A DNA stretch of 64,000 nt from Ichthyophthirius multifiliis (GCF_000220395.1 NW_004086305.1:1-64000); one strand, 5' to 3'; positions 1-13,499 are shown, numbered from the stretch's first letter. The notes: a model not told the origin generated them from the sequence alone. Numbers and translations are program-made.

Positions 1-422
1 TTTTTTTTTACATAAAACTATTCAAAAAAAGGCAAACAAAAATTTATTTTGACAAATACAATATATATTTATATAAATATTATATAATATATATATATAT
101 ATATATAATATATATAATAATATTTTTTTATATTTACTATTTATATAAAAATATTAAATTTTATATCTATTTTTTATAAAAAAAAATTTAAAGACATATC
201 ATTTTCTTTTTATTTATATATTTATTTTAAAAACGTAAATACATATTTAAAATTTTTAAAACGTTTATAAGTATACAAAAATAATTAAAAAAAAAAAATA
301 TTTTCAAAGATTATATAAAAGTCTAATATTATAAAAAATATAATTAGAAATATAAAATAAAATAAAAAATTAATATAAAATAAGATAGCTAACTAAAATA
401 AATTAAATTAAATTAAAATAAA
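1..422. other. AT-rich 5' spacer
   Basis: No gene was recognised. The stretch is almost pure A/T with short AT alternation around 80-120 and many A and T runs. No telomeric repeat lies at the window edge, so this looks like an internal cut. The last 60 bases, with repeats of the AATTAAATTA type, may belong to the leader of the gene starting at 423. Confidence 0.6.
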
Positions 423-1300
423 ATGAACAAAATTATTATTGTCATAATTTTAATTATCGCTATTATGTTTAATTAATACGAAGCTAAGAATTTAAAGGTA
501 ATAATAATAAATTTATTTTTTATTTTTTTAATACAGAATATTATTATATATATTTAATTTATATATTATTATAGAATTCTGAATTAAAATCATCTTATAT
601 TTCAAAAGATAAAAAGATCAGCCATTCCCATAGCAAATTAAATGATCCTCTTAAAAAAAAGGTAATATTATAATAATTATAGGGAGAAAGTGTAAAATTA
701 ATTAATGATACATATTTGAATTTTTTATTAACAAATACAGTAAAATTATTATATAAAAATAATAGTAAATATAATATTTTTAATTAAATAGATTTTAAAA
801 TAAATTTATTGAATATTCTAAATACTTTTTAGGTATATTTAATTAATTATGCTTTAATAAAATAATTAATACATAATAAAAGGGAGTAAAAATTTAAATT
901 AATATTAATATATAAATATAATTCTAAAGTGTGTAACTATTTTAATATTATAAAATCAAATTATTACTTTAAATATATAAGCCTGTAATTATATTTAAAT
1001 TGTATCTATATTTAACATATAAATTATAAATAGAGTTGGTGTGGACCTGTATATTAATAAATAAAATATATATAAAATTATTCTTAAAATTAAATAGTAT
1101 TCATGTGTAAATAAATAAACAAAAATATAGTTATTGTATTATTAAAAAGAACGTAAAATATAAAAATTATAATATATTTAAATTATTTTATAAAGGGGGT
1201 TATAATATATTTATAATAAAGTAATTTATAAATATAAAAAAAAGAGAGTAAATAAATTAAAAAAAAATTGATAAATAAATTTGTTAAAAAATATAGTGTG
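423..1300 (+). CDS. Small putative secreted protein, 3' end unresolved
   Basis: The ATG at 423 opens a frame whose first 22 residues form a classic signal peptide: a basic start (MNK), a run of Ile/Val/Leu, then Asn-Gln-Tyr-Glu-Ala. An intron at about 498-574 joins to a second exon that is lysine- and serine-rich at first and holds several cysteines, including a Ser-Trp-Cys-Gly-Pro stretch near 1035. No clear stop was found; the frame runs into the (AT)n tract after 1300, so the end given is arbitrary. The family is not recognised. The Trp-Cys-Gly-Pro words recall thioredoxins, but nothing else in the protein supports that. Sparse TGA in such AT-rich DNA makes long open frames common, so only the signal peptide and first intron are reasonably supported. 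Confidence 0.3.
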
Positions 1301-1305
1301 TAATA

Positions 1306-1368
<63 letters not shown>

Positions 1369-2453
1369 TTATTTATTTTTTAGTCAGTAAATCAATTTTT
1401 CTTTCATTTATCATTATTTATTATCTAAAATTTAAAATTTAGCAAGTATATTTTTTTTTCATTAAAATTATTTTATTTTAATAATAAAAGTGTGTAAGAT
1501 ATTCAAGAATTTTTTTTTATTTAAATTTTCTTTTTAGTGTGTAATATTTATTTTATTTATTTTTAATTTTTTTATATTATTATAGTGATTAGATTTATGA
1601 TTTCCATTAGTACATACTATATATAAAACTAAATATTTTAATTTAATATACAATATATAATTAGACAGAAGAATCAAATAAATATTATTATAATATTATT
1701 TTTAAAATATTATCTTTCATTTCAATTATTTAAAAAATACAATTTATAAATAATTATTCATATTTTAATATTTTCTCATTTTATACAATTTATATTTAAT
1801 TATATTAATTATTATTTTTATATTTATTCTTTTATTTATTTATTTAATTTTTTTTTAAAAAAAAATAATAATTATTATAATGTATTATTAAATTACATTT
1901 TTTTAATATTAAATATAAAATAAGAAAAATTATTAAATTTTAACAAATATTTTATTTATTAGTAATATATATTTTATTTTATCAAAATATTTTAATCATT
2001 TTAATGTTGTAATAATGTAAAAATATAACTTTGTCTTTAGATAATTTTAAATTTAAATTTAAAAAACTGAATAAATTTATTACTAATATCTATGTAATAT
2101 ATTTTAATAATACTTGTTTTTTATATAATAAATACACTTTAAAATTAGTTTATTTTAATATTTTTATATAAAATTAAATTTTTTTTGACATTTTTATTAA
2201 ACTTTTTATAAAATACTTATATGATTTTTTTATAAAATTATTAAATAAATTTATGTGCAATTAATTTATCAAAAAATTATATATTATATATTTAAAACAT
2301 ATCATAAGAAAATAAAAATTAAACTCTAAAACAATTAATTTTTATATAATTAATATTGTTAAAATAATAACATTTTAAAATAAACAAAAAAATATTAAAA
2401 TAAAATAAATAAATTAATTTATTATTTATTTTTTAATTTAAGCAATAATAAAA
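1301..2453. other. AT-rich spacer with (AT)n tract
   Basis: An (AT)n tract fills about 1307-1362. The rest is A/T-rich with long T runs. The 9-mer AGTGTGTAA, first seen near 928, recurs here near 1294, 1489 and 1537. Open frames exist but show no coding-like composition. The promoter of the next gene should lie at its right end. Confidence 0.5.
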
Positions 2454-4142
2454 ATGAGCATTATCAAATTAAATGGAAGAAATAAAGGCCAAAAAAATTT
2501 AGAATCTAAAGAATTTCCGAGTTACTTTCAAAGCCAATTTACCTAAATTTCAATGTATTAATATATACAATAAAAAGGTAAAAAAATGATTTCCTCAGGC
2601 ATCTCCTATGAAATGCCTACTTTTTTAACTTCAAATTATTCCATATTTAATAAATCCTAATATAATAATCCATATTTGCCTTAATTAAGGCAGATTTTTA
2701 ATAGTTAATAAGGTATAGATCCACATGGACATGATGTTTTTGGAAATTAAAAGCAAGCTTAGAAATTAAATAGTAGTTAAAAAATAGATCATTTATCAAT
2801 TAATAAAAATACACATAATGCATTAACTAATTAATAAACATTTAGTATTGGAGATTCTAATGGGACTAATGATATTCATTTTAATGTAAAAAATGTTAAG
2901 GAAAAAACTTAATTTGAGTATTTTTTTTAAATGTTTGTTTTTATTTTTAAATTCTATATAATAGTATTGTTTCTAATTAATATAAATATTCGAAAGGCTT
3001 TACATTATAAATAAATGAAAAATAGAAATTCCATGAAAATTATAATAAAATATAAACATTATCTTAAAAAAATTTTTATAAAAAAAGAGGTATAATTATA
3101 TCTTTAAAATTTAATAAATATCATATAATGAAATATATAAAGAATTATTTAGCGAATTTATTGAAAAAAATGATAATATGAATGTTTATGGACATTTATC
3201 TTAAAGACATAGACCAACTGGGGGATATAGAAGTGTATTATTTATTTATAAAATTTAATTACTAATTGTTTTTTGTAAAGTCAAAAGATTTTTCACTTAA
3301 TGAAAAAGAAATTAGAGATAGAAAAATAAGTAGAAAGTTATCAACTGGTTAGCTTATTAATACTTAAAAATCTAATTTTTATTAGGATATTAATAATAAT
3401 AATATTGAAAATAATCTTAAAAAAAAAACTAGTTATAATAGGTTAAATTATATTCTATATATATATATATATTATATATATATACATATACAAATAAATT
3501 CATTAAAATTTAAACTCTTTTATTGAATTTATAAACAATAGGTAAAATAATAAATTATAATTATATTTACAATAAATAGTAATTAAAATATAAATATTAA
3601 TTAATATCACTGCTAAATTACACCTTTTAATAAAGTATTTTTTATTCATTAAAAATAAAATATTATAAAGCCATAAAAAAATTAAGAAAGAGAAATATTT
3701 ATCTGAAAATTGTCAAAGACCTAAAAAACAAACTGATTAAAATTTCGATATTAATAAAAGAATAGATAATATAAATATAACAAGAGATAAAATTTTGAGA
3801 AAAAATTCAATTAGTTAATCTATTATAAATTAAAAAAATAAAAACTTTTATAAGTAAAAATATTTAAAAACTAAAAATTATTTTTATAAAAAATAAAATT
3901 AGAATAAAAAAGAATTTAATAGGAAGATAAAACAATTATTTTTCTTTAATAAATGATGCTCATTTAGAAGATTTAGATAAATTTTCTAAATAACAAATTA
4001 TTAATTAAACTGTATATTTTATATATTTTTAATTTAAAAAAATAAAATAATTTTTTCTTAAATAAAAAAGCCAAGTTAAGGTAACATATTTTATAGAAAT
4101 AGCCAAGAAATGTTAAAGAAATAATAATAATAGCACTAATGA
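2454..4142 (+). CDS. Unknown Gln/Asn/Lys-rich protein, seven exons
   Basis: Exons proposed from frame continuity are 2454-2917, 2965-3089, 3143-3234, 3281-3441, 3671-3853, 3903-4011 and 4071-4142. They sum to 402 codons including the TGA stop, and every junction uses GT-AG. The protein (about 401 aa) begins MSIIKLNGRNKGQ and is hydrophilic, with many Asn, Gln, Lys and Ser and no membrane segment or signal peptide. The fourth intron (3442-3670) is unusually long and could hide a small exon. No domain is recognised; a cytosolic scaffold or low-complexity protein would fit. The consistent exon sum is the best evidence that it is real. Confidence 0.55.
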
Positions 4143-4327
4143 AAATAAATAAATATCGAATTTCCAATTTTTATTTATTTATATAAAAAAAAAAATATAC
4201 ATTTATTTTATATTATAAAAAAAATCTTAAAACAATTAAAAAAATAGAATAAAATAAAAAAAATTTAAAAATAAATAAATTTTAAAAAATTAAAAAAAAA
4301 AAAAAATTTAAAAAAAAAACTTAAAAA

Positions 4328-6990
4328 ATGTAAAGAAATAATTCCTTACCAAACAATCTAAAATAAAATTACTAATAATAAACTTAAGGATATAAATGTC
4401 CACAAAACATATAATCAGTCACATCTTCTTAAGTCCAATAACAATCCTAAAAATAATCTAATTATTTAAAAAGCCTTGTTTAATTCTAAAACCCATAAGT
4501 AGGCACTTAATCTCCGCCAAAACTTCGAATTAAATAATTAGGATAAAATTCAAGATTAGTAACTTCGCCAATAAATACAATAAATTCAATAATTACATCT
4601 AATTAAAGTGAAAATTAATTAAAATTATTAGAAAATAAATAAATACATGTAGCTGCAGTATTTAAATAGTAAGTTCCTGTTTATATTATCAATTAAAATA
4701 ATAATAATTAAAATAACAAAAATAATAATTACTATGATAAAGAAAATTTAATAAGTATGAAAAGTATGAATAATGAAGAAAATATTAAATAGTATAAAAA
4801 AAGTTATTCTTAAGAAAACGAAATAATATAAAAAGAATAAGAAATTGAAAAATATTAGAATAAAACACAAATTTTGACATAAGAATTAGAAAAAATAAAT
4901 ATATCATATAAGTAAATATATATAAAAAAATATATAAATATAGATATATATATATATATATTTATATATATTAATTTTATATATAAATTAATATGTATTA
5001 AATTAAATTTTACTATTCTATATATATCTATATTTTGATTTTTTGTTTAATTTATATATATTATTTTTTAATAAAAAAGACTTTTTCATGAATAATATGA
5101 AAGTGAATTAAAATAATTTCGAGAAAAAATAAAAGATTGCTAATTAGAAACCGAATAATGGAAAAGGAAATGTTTAGAAGAAAAAGCGGTATACGACTCC
5201 AAAATAATTTCTTACGAAAACAAATTGTCTAATTATTCTATTGATTTATAAAGATTGGTTACTAGTTTGAATTAAAAATAGGAAGATATAGAAGTGTTGA
5301 ATAATGATAAAGAAAATCTAATTAGAAGGAATAAAGATTTGGAAGGAAAAACTTACGAATTGTCTAATAATTTAGAAAAAATTAATATTTTATTAACCTA
5401 GGAAAGAAATGAATGTGAAAAAAGGGAAGAAAATATAAGAAAAAATAGTCAAAAAATGCAATAATAGTATGAAATTTAATTAAAAAATAAAGATGTATAA
5501 TACAATTAGTAAATTTAAGATTTAGATTTAAAAATAAGAAATATATAATAAGAAAATAATTCATTAAAATAAAAAAACGGCGAATTATTTAAAGAAAAAG
5601 ATTAATTATACATTGAAAATAATAATTTAAAAAACAATTATGAAAATGTGAAAAATTAACACGAAAGTATGTTAAAATAACATGAGAATATATTAAAATA
5701 ATATGAAAATATGAAGATTTAATTAGAAAATTAAAACGAAAATTTAAAAATATAATATATAAATATGAAAAATTAATATGAAAATTTATAAAATTAAAAT
5801 TTAAAAATTTAAAATGAAAATATGAAAATAGAAATTGAAAAAAAGAGTATTTATGAAAAAATGAAAGAATATGAATATAATAATGATAATATGAGATCAA
5901 AAATAGAAGAATTAATATAATAATTGTAATAAAAAGAAGATTAACTTAAAAAAAATACAGATTAATTTTAGCATTTAAAATAAAACCTTTATTAGAAAGA
6001 AAATGAATTTCTAATAGATAAAAAAGATCTTTAAAATAAAATTGAAGAATTAGTTTTATAATTAAATGAGTAAAATAATGAAGGTGTCAAAAAATCCATG
6101 AGGATTAATGAAATTTAGAAAAAATATGAAGTAGAAATATAGTCTTTTAATGTTAAAATAGAAAAGCTTTTGGCATAATTAGATTCTTTGAATACTTTAG
6201 TGGAATAAAAGGAAACTTTTATTAAATAGTTGAGGGTTTATTAGGAAGAATATCTATAGCTAAGTGAATAAATGGAGTATAAGAAATTATAAATTGAAGA
6301 ATTATAAGGACTTTTAGAAATTAGGAACAGGGAAGTATAATAATGGTAGGAGAAATATATAGTTTTGGAAGATTAGGTATAAAATCAAGGATAAATCAAA
6401 GATTAAGAAAAAGAATTGGAAATAAATAAATTAAAAGAGGCTCTTAAAATGCAAAATTCAAGATTTTAATAGGAAATTTAAGAATGGAAAAATAAATGTG
6501 CTCAACTTGAAGTAAGTTTTTTCGAAAAAAAAAAATAGAAGATTTGGAAAAATATATATTTGATAAAAGAAAAGAGGAAAGTTTAAAAAATAAATAAATA
6601 GAGAATTTAAATAGGTAATAATAAGATTATTTAATGAAAATAATACATCTAGGCTGTGTAATAGAAAGCTTAAATTATTAGAAAAAAAATGAAAGCTTAA
6701 ATATAAAGGAATCATAATCAGTCCTTAGAAGTGCAGTTGAAGTTAGAAGAAGTTCTCTTTTGGGAAAAGAAATGAAAGGTATCTAAAATAATATAGGAAA
6801 TTTATTAAGTATGGTATCAAATAAAGGAAATGAAAAAGAAAACAATGATGCGTAATATATGAATGAAAAATCGAATATAATAAGATAGCAATAATAGTAT
6901 TTGTTTGGGTTGGGAGGAAATTAAACAGTATAAGGAACATAATAACATAATAGTTAAATAAATTAAAATATTGAATAATTTAAATAATTA

Positions 6991-7033
<43 letters not shown>

Positions 7034-7089
7034 CATAATAATATTATGTAATTAATAAAAATGGAAATTATACAAATTAATATAGATGA
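4328..7089 (+). CDS. Long coiled-coil protein with C-terminal polyglutamine
   Basis: The ATG at 4328 starts an Asn/Gln/Ser-rich head of about 190 residues. An intron at 4912-5079 follows, then roughly 470 residues of nearly unbroken Lys/Glu/Gln/Leu heptad pattern, a long parallel-type coiled coil. The tail has a Ser/Arg-rich patch and then a (TAA)n tract read as about 14 glutamines (6993-7033) before TGA at 7087. Such proteins in ciliates are usually cytoskeletal, basal-body or cortical scaffolds, but the family is not recognised. At 6525-6535 a run of 11 A interrupts the frame; the coding-like downstream frame is restored if the run has one more A. No intron there fits the required phase, so a sequencing deletion is likely. 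A CPAP-like centriole gene lies convergently just downstream. Confidence 0.7.
6993..7033 (+). repeat. (TAA)n polyglutamine tract
   Basis: An uninterrupted TAA trinucleotide run. In the reading frame of the coiled-coil gene and the ciliate code it encodes polyglutamine close to the C-terminus. Confidence 0.85.
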
Positions 7090-7158
7090 ATTTTTTTTTA
7101 TAGATTATATTTTATTAATTAAATTATATAATTATAGTTTTTTTATTTAATGTAAAAT

Positions 7159-9685
7159 TCAGTTTTTATATTTTATTTTTGTTTAGTCAGGATATTCTAT
7201 TACCTTTATATTTTTATATTATTTTATATTATTTTATATATTATATACTTCAGATCCATCTTTTAGTTTTTTTGTTTTTATTTTATATTTGTTTAATATT
7301 TGTATATCTCCGTTTGTATATATTATTTTTTCTTCTTCATATTCGTTTTTATTTAATATTTTTATTGTTCCGTCGTCATATCTTATATTATATATATATA
7401 TATTAAAAAATATAAATATGTTTATTTAAACCTTGTTTATTTTTCACCATTTTTTAATATTAATTCTAATTAATTATTATTAAATAGTATAATCTATTTT
7501 ATTTAATTTTATTTTTTTAAATAAATTTTTTACAGAATGTCCTTCAGGAAATGTAAATTCAGTCGAATTTTGTTTTGCAAAATAATAAATTTCTATATTA
7601 TTATAAAGAATCTATTATTTTTAAATAATAGTAAATAAACTTGTTTATAAAATATACTTATTTAATGTCTTTATTTGGAAAAAACATAATTTTATAATTA
7701 TCTTAGTAAAATTAATATTCAGAAACTCCATTTTTATATATAATTTATTTACAATCTGAATTAAAAATATTTATTTTTTATTCTTTTTATTAATAAGTAT
7801 TAATTGGTTATTTTAAATTTTAAATAACTTTTATATATTTTTAATAATTTTCATTATTTTCATATTTAAATTCCTCTAAATCAATATTTTTGATAATTTC
7901 TTAAATCGAAAACTCCTTTAATTATTTATAGAATAATATTTTTAATTTTTTATTATTTTCTTTTGATATTTCTTATTAGTTTTCTTATTTTTTTTTCTAT
8001 TTTTTTATTAATATTTTTTCTTTTTAAATATTTTCCTCTTTTTTTTATATATTTTCCTCTTTTTTTTATATGTTTTCCTCTTATTATTTTTCTTAATTAG
8101 AATTAACAAAATATCCGTTATTATCATAAAAGTCTTATATTTGTATTTTTAACTAGATAATTTATTCTCTTAGAGTTTTATTTTCTTTAATTTAATTATT
8201 CATTAATATTTAAATTTTTTCTTTATAATCTTTATACTCACTTTAGATTTTATTAAGCTTTTCTTTTAAAGATTAATTTTCTTATTTATATCGCCAAAAA
8301 TTATTTTCTTCTTCTTTTTTATTATTATTTTTTTCGTTTTCTTTTTTATTTTTAATCAAAAATCTCATTTCAATTTAATTTTTTTTTTATAAAAAAATTA
8401 ATTCTTCTTTGAATTTTTTCATTTTTTCATTTTCCTTTATTTTATATTTATCAAAACTAATCATTTTTTCTTTCAAATTTTCCCTTAAAACTCTTATTTT
8501 TTCATTGTTTTTTTCAAAATAAGATATTTTTATCTCTAATTCCTTTATTTTATCCCCCAAATACTTATAAATTAACATTTCTTCAACTTTTTCTCCTATT
8601 AAAATATCATCAATGAGTACTTTTTATCCTTAAAATTCCAAAAATCCTTAATTTTCATATTTTTTTTGCTCATTTTAAACTTTATAAATTTCATCTTTTG
8701 CTTTTTGGACATTTTCATTAATTTCTTGTAAAATTTTTTCCTAATTTTAGTCTTATAATTCCTTTTTTTTTCTCATCTAATTTTTCTCTTCACTTTTTTT
8801 TAAAAAACAACTTGAAGATATTCCCCCTGTACCTTATCCTTATTTTAAAAATTTACAAGGGGAATAAGTTTTAGATCTTTATTTTTTATCTTCTGGTTAT
8901 TTTTGAGTATTTTTTTCAACTCCATTAAGTACTTCTTCTAATAATTCTTCAAATGTCTTATTTTAGCCTCTCGAAGATATATGAATATTATCAAAATTTT
9001 AATTGTTTTTATCTTTTTATTAAATAAAATTATTATATGAATAGGGAAATATCTCTTCAAAATCAAGAATTTTTTTTTATTTTCTTTTTTCTTTTTTTAT
9101 ATTATATTTGCATTTTTTTTCAATATTTTAATAGTCTTCTTCTTATTGGTGGTTAATTTTAGTTAATTATTAGGATTTTTGCTTTATATTTTATTGTTTT
9201 TCATTTATTACAGATGATTTATTTTATATTATCTATGATTATTCATATGTGTGGCCTTATTATGGGATTTTTTAATGTGTTTATTAATTTAATTAAGGTG
9301 ATCTTTGATTATTTATTTATTATTTATCTTCATTTATACTATTTAATTGTATTTTATCATTACTTTCGTATGCTTTTTCATTATATAAGAAAGGATTTTC
9401 AGTATTTTCTTAGTCTAGTTTATATTAATTATTTATTTGTATTATTTTATGTTAGGCTTTTTCTGGTTCATATATATAATTTAAAGGATTGTAGTTATTT
9501 TTGATATTATATTTATTTTAGAATTAATATATATCTTAGGTTTATAATTAAACAGTTTATTATTATTCACTTATCCATTTTTTTTGGATTTCCAATTTTT
9601 ATTTCGGAGTCATTTTTGAATCGTCTATAAGACCATTTTCTATAAAAATATTTATGAGTTAATTAAATATTTAGATTTTATCCAT
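7159..9685 (-). CDS. CPAP/SAS-4-like centriole protein with G-box
   Basis: CPAP/SAS-4 proteins bind tubulin and build centrioles and basal bodies; the C-terminal G-box (TCP10 domain) binds STIL/Ana2. The frame starts at ATG 9685 and runs about 670 codons without a break: an Asn/Gln-rich head, a KFLKQGQGTGG motif resembling the conserved tubulin-binding SAC motif (PFLxxGEG), a central Lys/Glu coiled coil, then the G-box. Short introns at 7612-7657, 7494-7533, 7382-7431 and 7204-7248 split the G-box. Read through them, it shows beta-strand repeats of the family, for example DIKQILYNNIEIYYFA, TEFTFPEGHS, RYDDGTIKI and KLKDGSEVIEYPDQTKI, ending at TGA (7159). The order and spacing match vertebrate CPAP closely. 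No frame break was seen. The upstream spacer is shared with the divergent EF-hand gene. Confidence 0.8.
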
Positions 9686-10802
9686 TTTTTATTTTTTTAA
9701 AATAAAAAATGTATTTTTATATATATGTTTTTTTTTAAAAAAAAAATTAAATATATATTTATTTTTTGTAATTTATTTTTAGAATAAAAAAAAAATATTT
9801 ATAATTTGTAATAAAGTTTATTTTTTTAATTAAATATAAAATAATATTCTTAATTTTTTTAATTATGGGAAAAAAACAAAACAGTTATTTTTTTTAAAAA
9901 AATAATAATAAATAAATAAAAAAAAAAAAGTCGAAAAAAAAATAATAATATAAAAAATATAAAAATAAAATATGTATATATAAATGAAAAAAAAAAAATC
10001 ATTATGGATTATTATTTAATAAAAATTATTTTTATAATAAATAAATAAATTATTTAATGAATTGGCTAGATATATCAAATTTTATTAATTCATATTCATT
10101 TTCTATTAAAAGACAAAACAAAAAGAATAGTATAATTCTATTTAAAAAAAAAAAAAAAATTATTATTTTAATCAAAACAAATTATTATAAAAATTAAAAG
10201 AAAATAATAAAAAAATATTAAAATATTAAACTTTAATTAACCAATCAAAATATAGTAAATGAATAATATTTTTTTAATCACTAAAAACAAAAATAATAAA
10301 TGCTTTTCTTTTTAAATTAAAACAATATTTATAAGTATATAATAAAATAATTTTAAAGTAATATGAATAAGTTTTACTTAGAGCTTTTATAATAATTTTG
10401 ATAATTTAAATTATATTACTAATAAAAAACCTAAAAATATTTTAAAAAATGAGATATATTTTTATCTGTTTAGATGTTTTTTTTTGTTTTTTTATAATAA
10501 GATTTTTTTTTTATATATAAAGAAAATTAAAAAGTAATTTTTTATAAAGATAATTTAATATATAGAAAAAAATAATTTAAATAAAGGAAAAAAAATATAA
10601 GCTAAAAAAAAAAAAATTTTACTAATAAAAATATTTAAATGTATTAAAAAAAAAATTATATAAAATAATAAATTTTCTTTTTTTAAAAAAAACTTTTTAT
10701 TTTTTTATGAAAAAAAATAAAGTAAATATTTATTTTTTTATTTCAAAAAAAAAAAAAAAAAACAAAAAAAACAAAAAAAACTAAAAAAAATAACAAAAAA
10801 AT
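9686..10802. other. Divergent intergenic spacer
   Basis: Separates the CPAP-like gene (minus) from the EF-hand gene (plus), so it should hold both promoters. It is A/T-rich with many homopolymer runs and no convincing coding frame; the C/G content rises only at 10800, where the plus gene begins. Confidence 0.6.
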
Positions 10803-12284
10803 ATGTACCAAAAACAATAAGTTCTTGCAATATCTGTTGACATCGGTGAAGGAAAACAGGGTAAAATTGACGTTTTCGAAAATGACAATCCATACGAATT
10901 AGCATTAAATTTCGTTTTAAAGCATAATTTACCAGAAATGATAATACCCATATTATAAGAAAATATCTAACAGACTTTATACGAATTAAACCAAGAAAAA
11001 AAAGTATAATAAAAAAAGAGTAATAATAATAATATATCAATTAGCTAATTTAAAACAAATACTTCTTTAAATAATCGAAGTAGTATTTAAACTCCTCCAA
11101 CACGTCGAATAAATAAGGATTATCCAGAAAATATGAATTTTAATATGAAAAAATTATATTTTCCGTTTGAAAATGGGAATTATTTTTCGTAATAATAATA
11201 ATTATAAGGATAATAGGAAAATATATAGTATATATAAAAAAATAAACAAGGTTCAAATGAAAATTCTGTATATGAGAGATTATATTAGTAATCTAAAAAA
11301 AATAAAAAAATAAATAGTGAAGATGAATAATAATTTCATAAAAAATAAGAGAATTTATCCATTATAAATTATGGGGAAAAACTCTATTATAAAGGTATTA
11401 AATAAAAAAAGAATAAGAAAAAAAACTGAGAAAATTAAAGAAGAAATAGAATAAAATATATAATAAGAATGTACTTATCACCCTTAAATTAATGAAATTT
11501 CGAATATAATTACTCAGAATTTAAGAAAAGAACATGTAGGGGATTTTTTAATGAAAATGGGTAAAAAAATAGACGAAAAAAGAGAAAGAGCGAGAACTTT
11601 TTTATTAAATTAGGAATTAAATGGATGTACTTTTAGGCCTAAAATTAATATTATTAGCGAATTTATTTAATAAGAGAAATATAAAGAAAATAAAAATAGA
11701 TTTTAAAGTCTGTATGAAGATTGGAAGGTTAAATAAGACAAAAAGTATAAAAAAACGAGAATATTGTAGATTAAAATTGCACATTTTAGCCCAAAATTAA
11801 TCGATTTTCGAAAATATTAATGTAAGATATTAGTATTAGGGAAAGATAGGGAAAATACAAGAAAAGTAAGGTATTTTGTGAGGATTTTTCATTTAGACCA
11901 AATATAGGAAGACCTTCAAAAATAGAAAGAAATAAATAAAATTTATCTATAGGAGAATATCTATACGAAAAATCTAAAAATAAATAAAAAAATTATAAAA
12001 ATTAAGATAAATTAAAATAATCTTTTATATGTTAAAATTCTAATAAAATCATAGAAAAATAAATCTAATAAAAATTAGAAGAAATTTTCAGATTACTTGA
12101 TGGAGATTAAGATGGTGAAATTTCAGCCGAAAAAATTAATATAGATAATTTAGATAATTTCGTATTATAAATTTTTTAGCCTTTATTATGTGAAATGGAG
12201 GATTTAGGGTAGCCTTTGCACTTAGAAGAGTTTATTTATGCATCAGAAAGGCTTTTTTAAGTATTATTTGATATTATTAATATT

Positions 12285-12335
<51 letters not shown>

Positions 12336-12695
12336 TATTTTAAGAATTTAAATGTTGAAGATAAACATAAAATTTTGTTTTAAAAAAAAAATTCTTTTTA
12401 AGAAAAATTTGATTTTTAACCTGTACTTAATTAATATTCTTTGTTTTTAGCTTAAAACATAAGAAAAGGAAATAATTCTTTATATGAAATTTGCTAATAA
12501 GATAAATAAGTAAAAAATATTATTAATTAATTAATTTTTTTTTTTAAGAACAAATAAAACATATTCTTATATTTTTTATAGAGATTTTAATAAAAAATGG
12601 ATATTCTTCGGAAATCAAAAGAATAAAAAGAAATTAAAGAATGCTCTTTTAAACCCAATATAATGCATGTGTATTCATCTAGTAGATAATTTTGA
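10803..12695 (+). CDS. EF-hand protein with repeated Cys-x-Phe-x-Pro motifs
   Basis: The protein begins with a compact domain (MYQKQ... VDIGEGKQGKIDVFEN) and then repeats a short motif of the form C-[TS]-[FY]-x-P-x-I: near 11475, 11629, 11778, 11880 (CEDFSFRPNI) and 12640 (ECSFKPNI). An EF-hand loop, DGDQDGEISAEK, lies near 12110 with a supporting hydrophobic helix; its twelfth residue is Lys rather than Glu, so calcium binding is uncertain. Introns are 12261-12344, containing (AT)n, and 12510-12548. Frame breaks occur at two 7-A runs (11404-11410 and 11749-11755), each repaired by one added A. Similar motif-repeat proteins with EF-hands occur across ciliates and other protists, often uncharacterised. 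A cytoskeletal or ciliary role is only inference. Confidence 0.65.
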
Positions 12696-13275
12696 AAAAA
12701 AAAAATTAAATTAATTTTTGTTATTTTATATATTTTAAATTTATTGATTTAATTTAATTTAATTTATTTAATATTTTTTTTCTTTTTTATTTTTTATAAA
12801 GTTTGTAATAATTTAATTAAAAAATATATTAAAAAGATAATATTAATTTATATAACAAAAAACTAAACAAAAAAATACTAAAAAATAAAATTAATTATAA
12901 GAAAATAAAAATCAATATGTAAATAATAATAAAAAAAAAAAAAAAATTATATAAAATATAAAAGAATAACTATTTTTTTATATAAATAAATAAATTTTAT
13001 ATTAAATACAATATAAAATATTCGAATTAATATCTGAGAGTGAATAAAATAATATTTAAAAAAACTTTTTTAAAACTCAATATTAATAGGTTCACATAAA
13101 AAAATTTAATGATGGCAATCAAAAATAAATATAAGCTATAAATAGGTTAAGCGAATTTCGAATTTATAAATTTAATAAAAAAAAAATTAATTAAGAAGGA
13201 AAAAATAAATAAATTTTTAAAAAGATACAATAAAAAAAAAATATAAAAATATTATTTTTATATATTTATATATAA

Positions 13276-13316
<41 letters not shown>

Positions 13317-13499
13317 CTAAATATTTTTTTACCTTTTTTTTATATTATATATATATATTTATATATATTAAATTATTTATTTAATATTTTTTTATATCTT
13401 ATAATATTAATTTTATTATATCTTTTTTTATTTAAATTACAAATAGTCTTAAAATAAAATTATATATTTTTTTAAATATTTTGAAATTTAATCCCTTCT
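12696..13499. other. AT-rich spacer with (AT)n tracts
   Basis: Contains an (AT)n block at about 13272-13313 and further AT alternation near 13345-13375. A plus-strand frame from ATG 13112 is open for more than 100 codons but quickly becomes Ile/Tyr/Phe low complexity, so it was not called. Confidence 0.5.

Noticed and set aside
662-682. GTAATATTATAATAATTATAG as a 21-nt intron
   Set aside because: Length is a multiple of three with no TGA, so reading through works as well; it is not needed by the frame.
5382-7406. Several minus-strand Phe/Ile/Tyr/Leu-rich open frames opposite the coiled-coil gene and plus-strand ones opposite the CPAP-like gene
   Set aside because: They are antisense shadows: Lys/Glu codons on one strand read as Phe/Leu on the other, and they are hydrophobic low complexity without context.
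10738-11040. Minus-strand frame of 100 codons
   Set aside because: Antisense to the start of the EF-hand gene, whose sense frame has far better composition.
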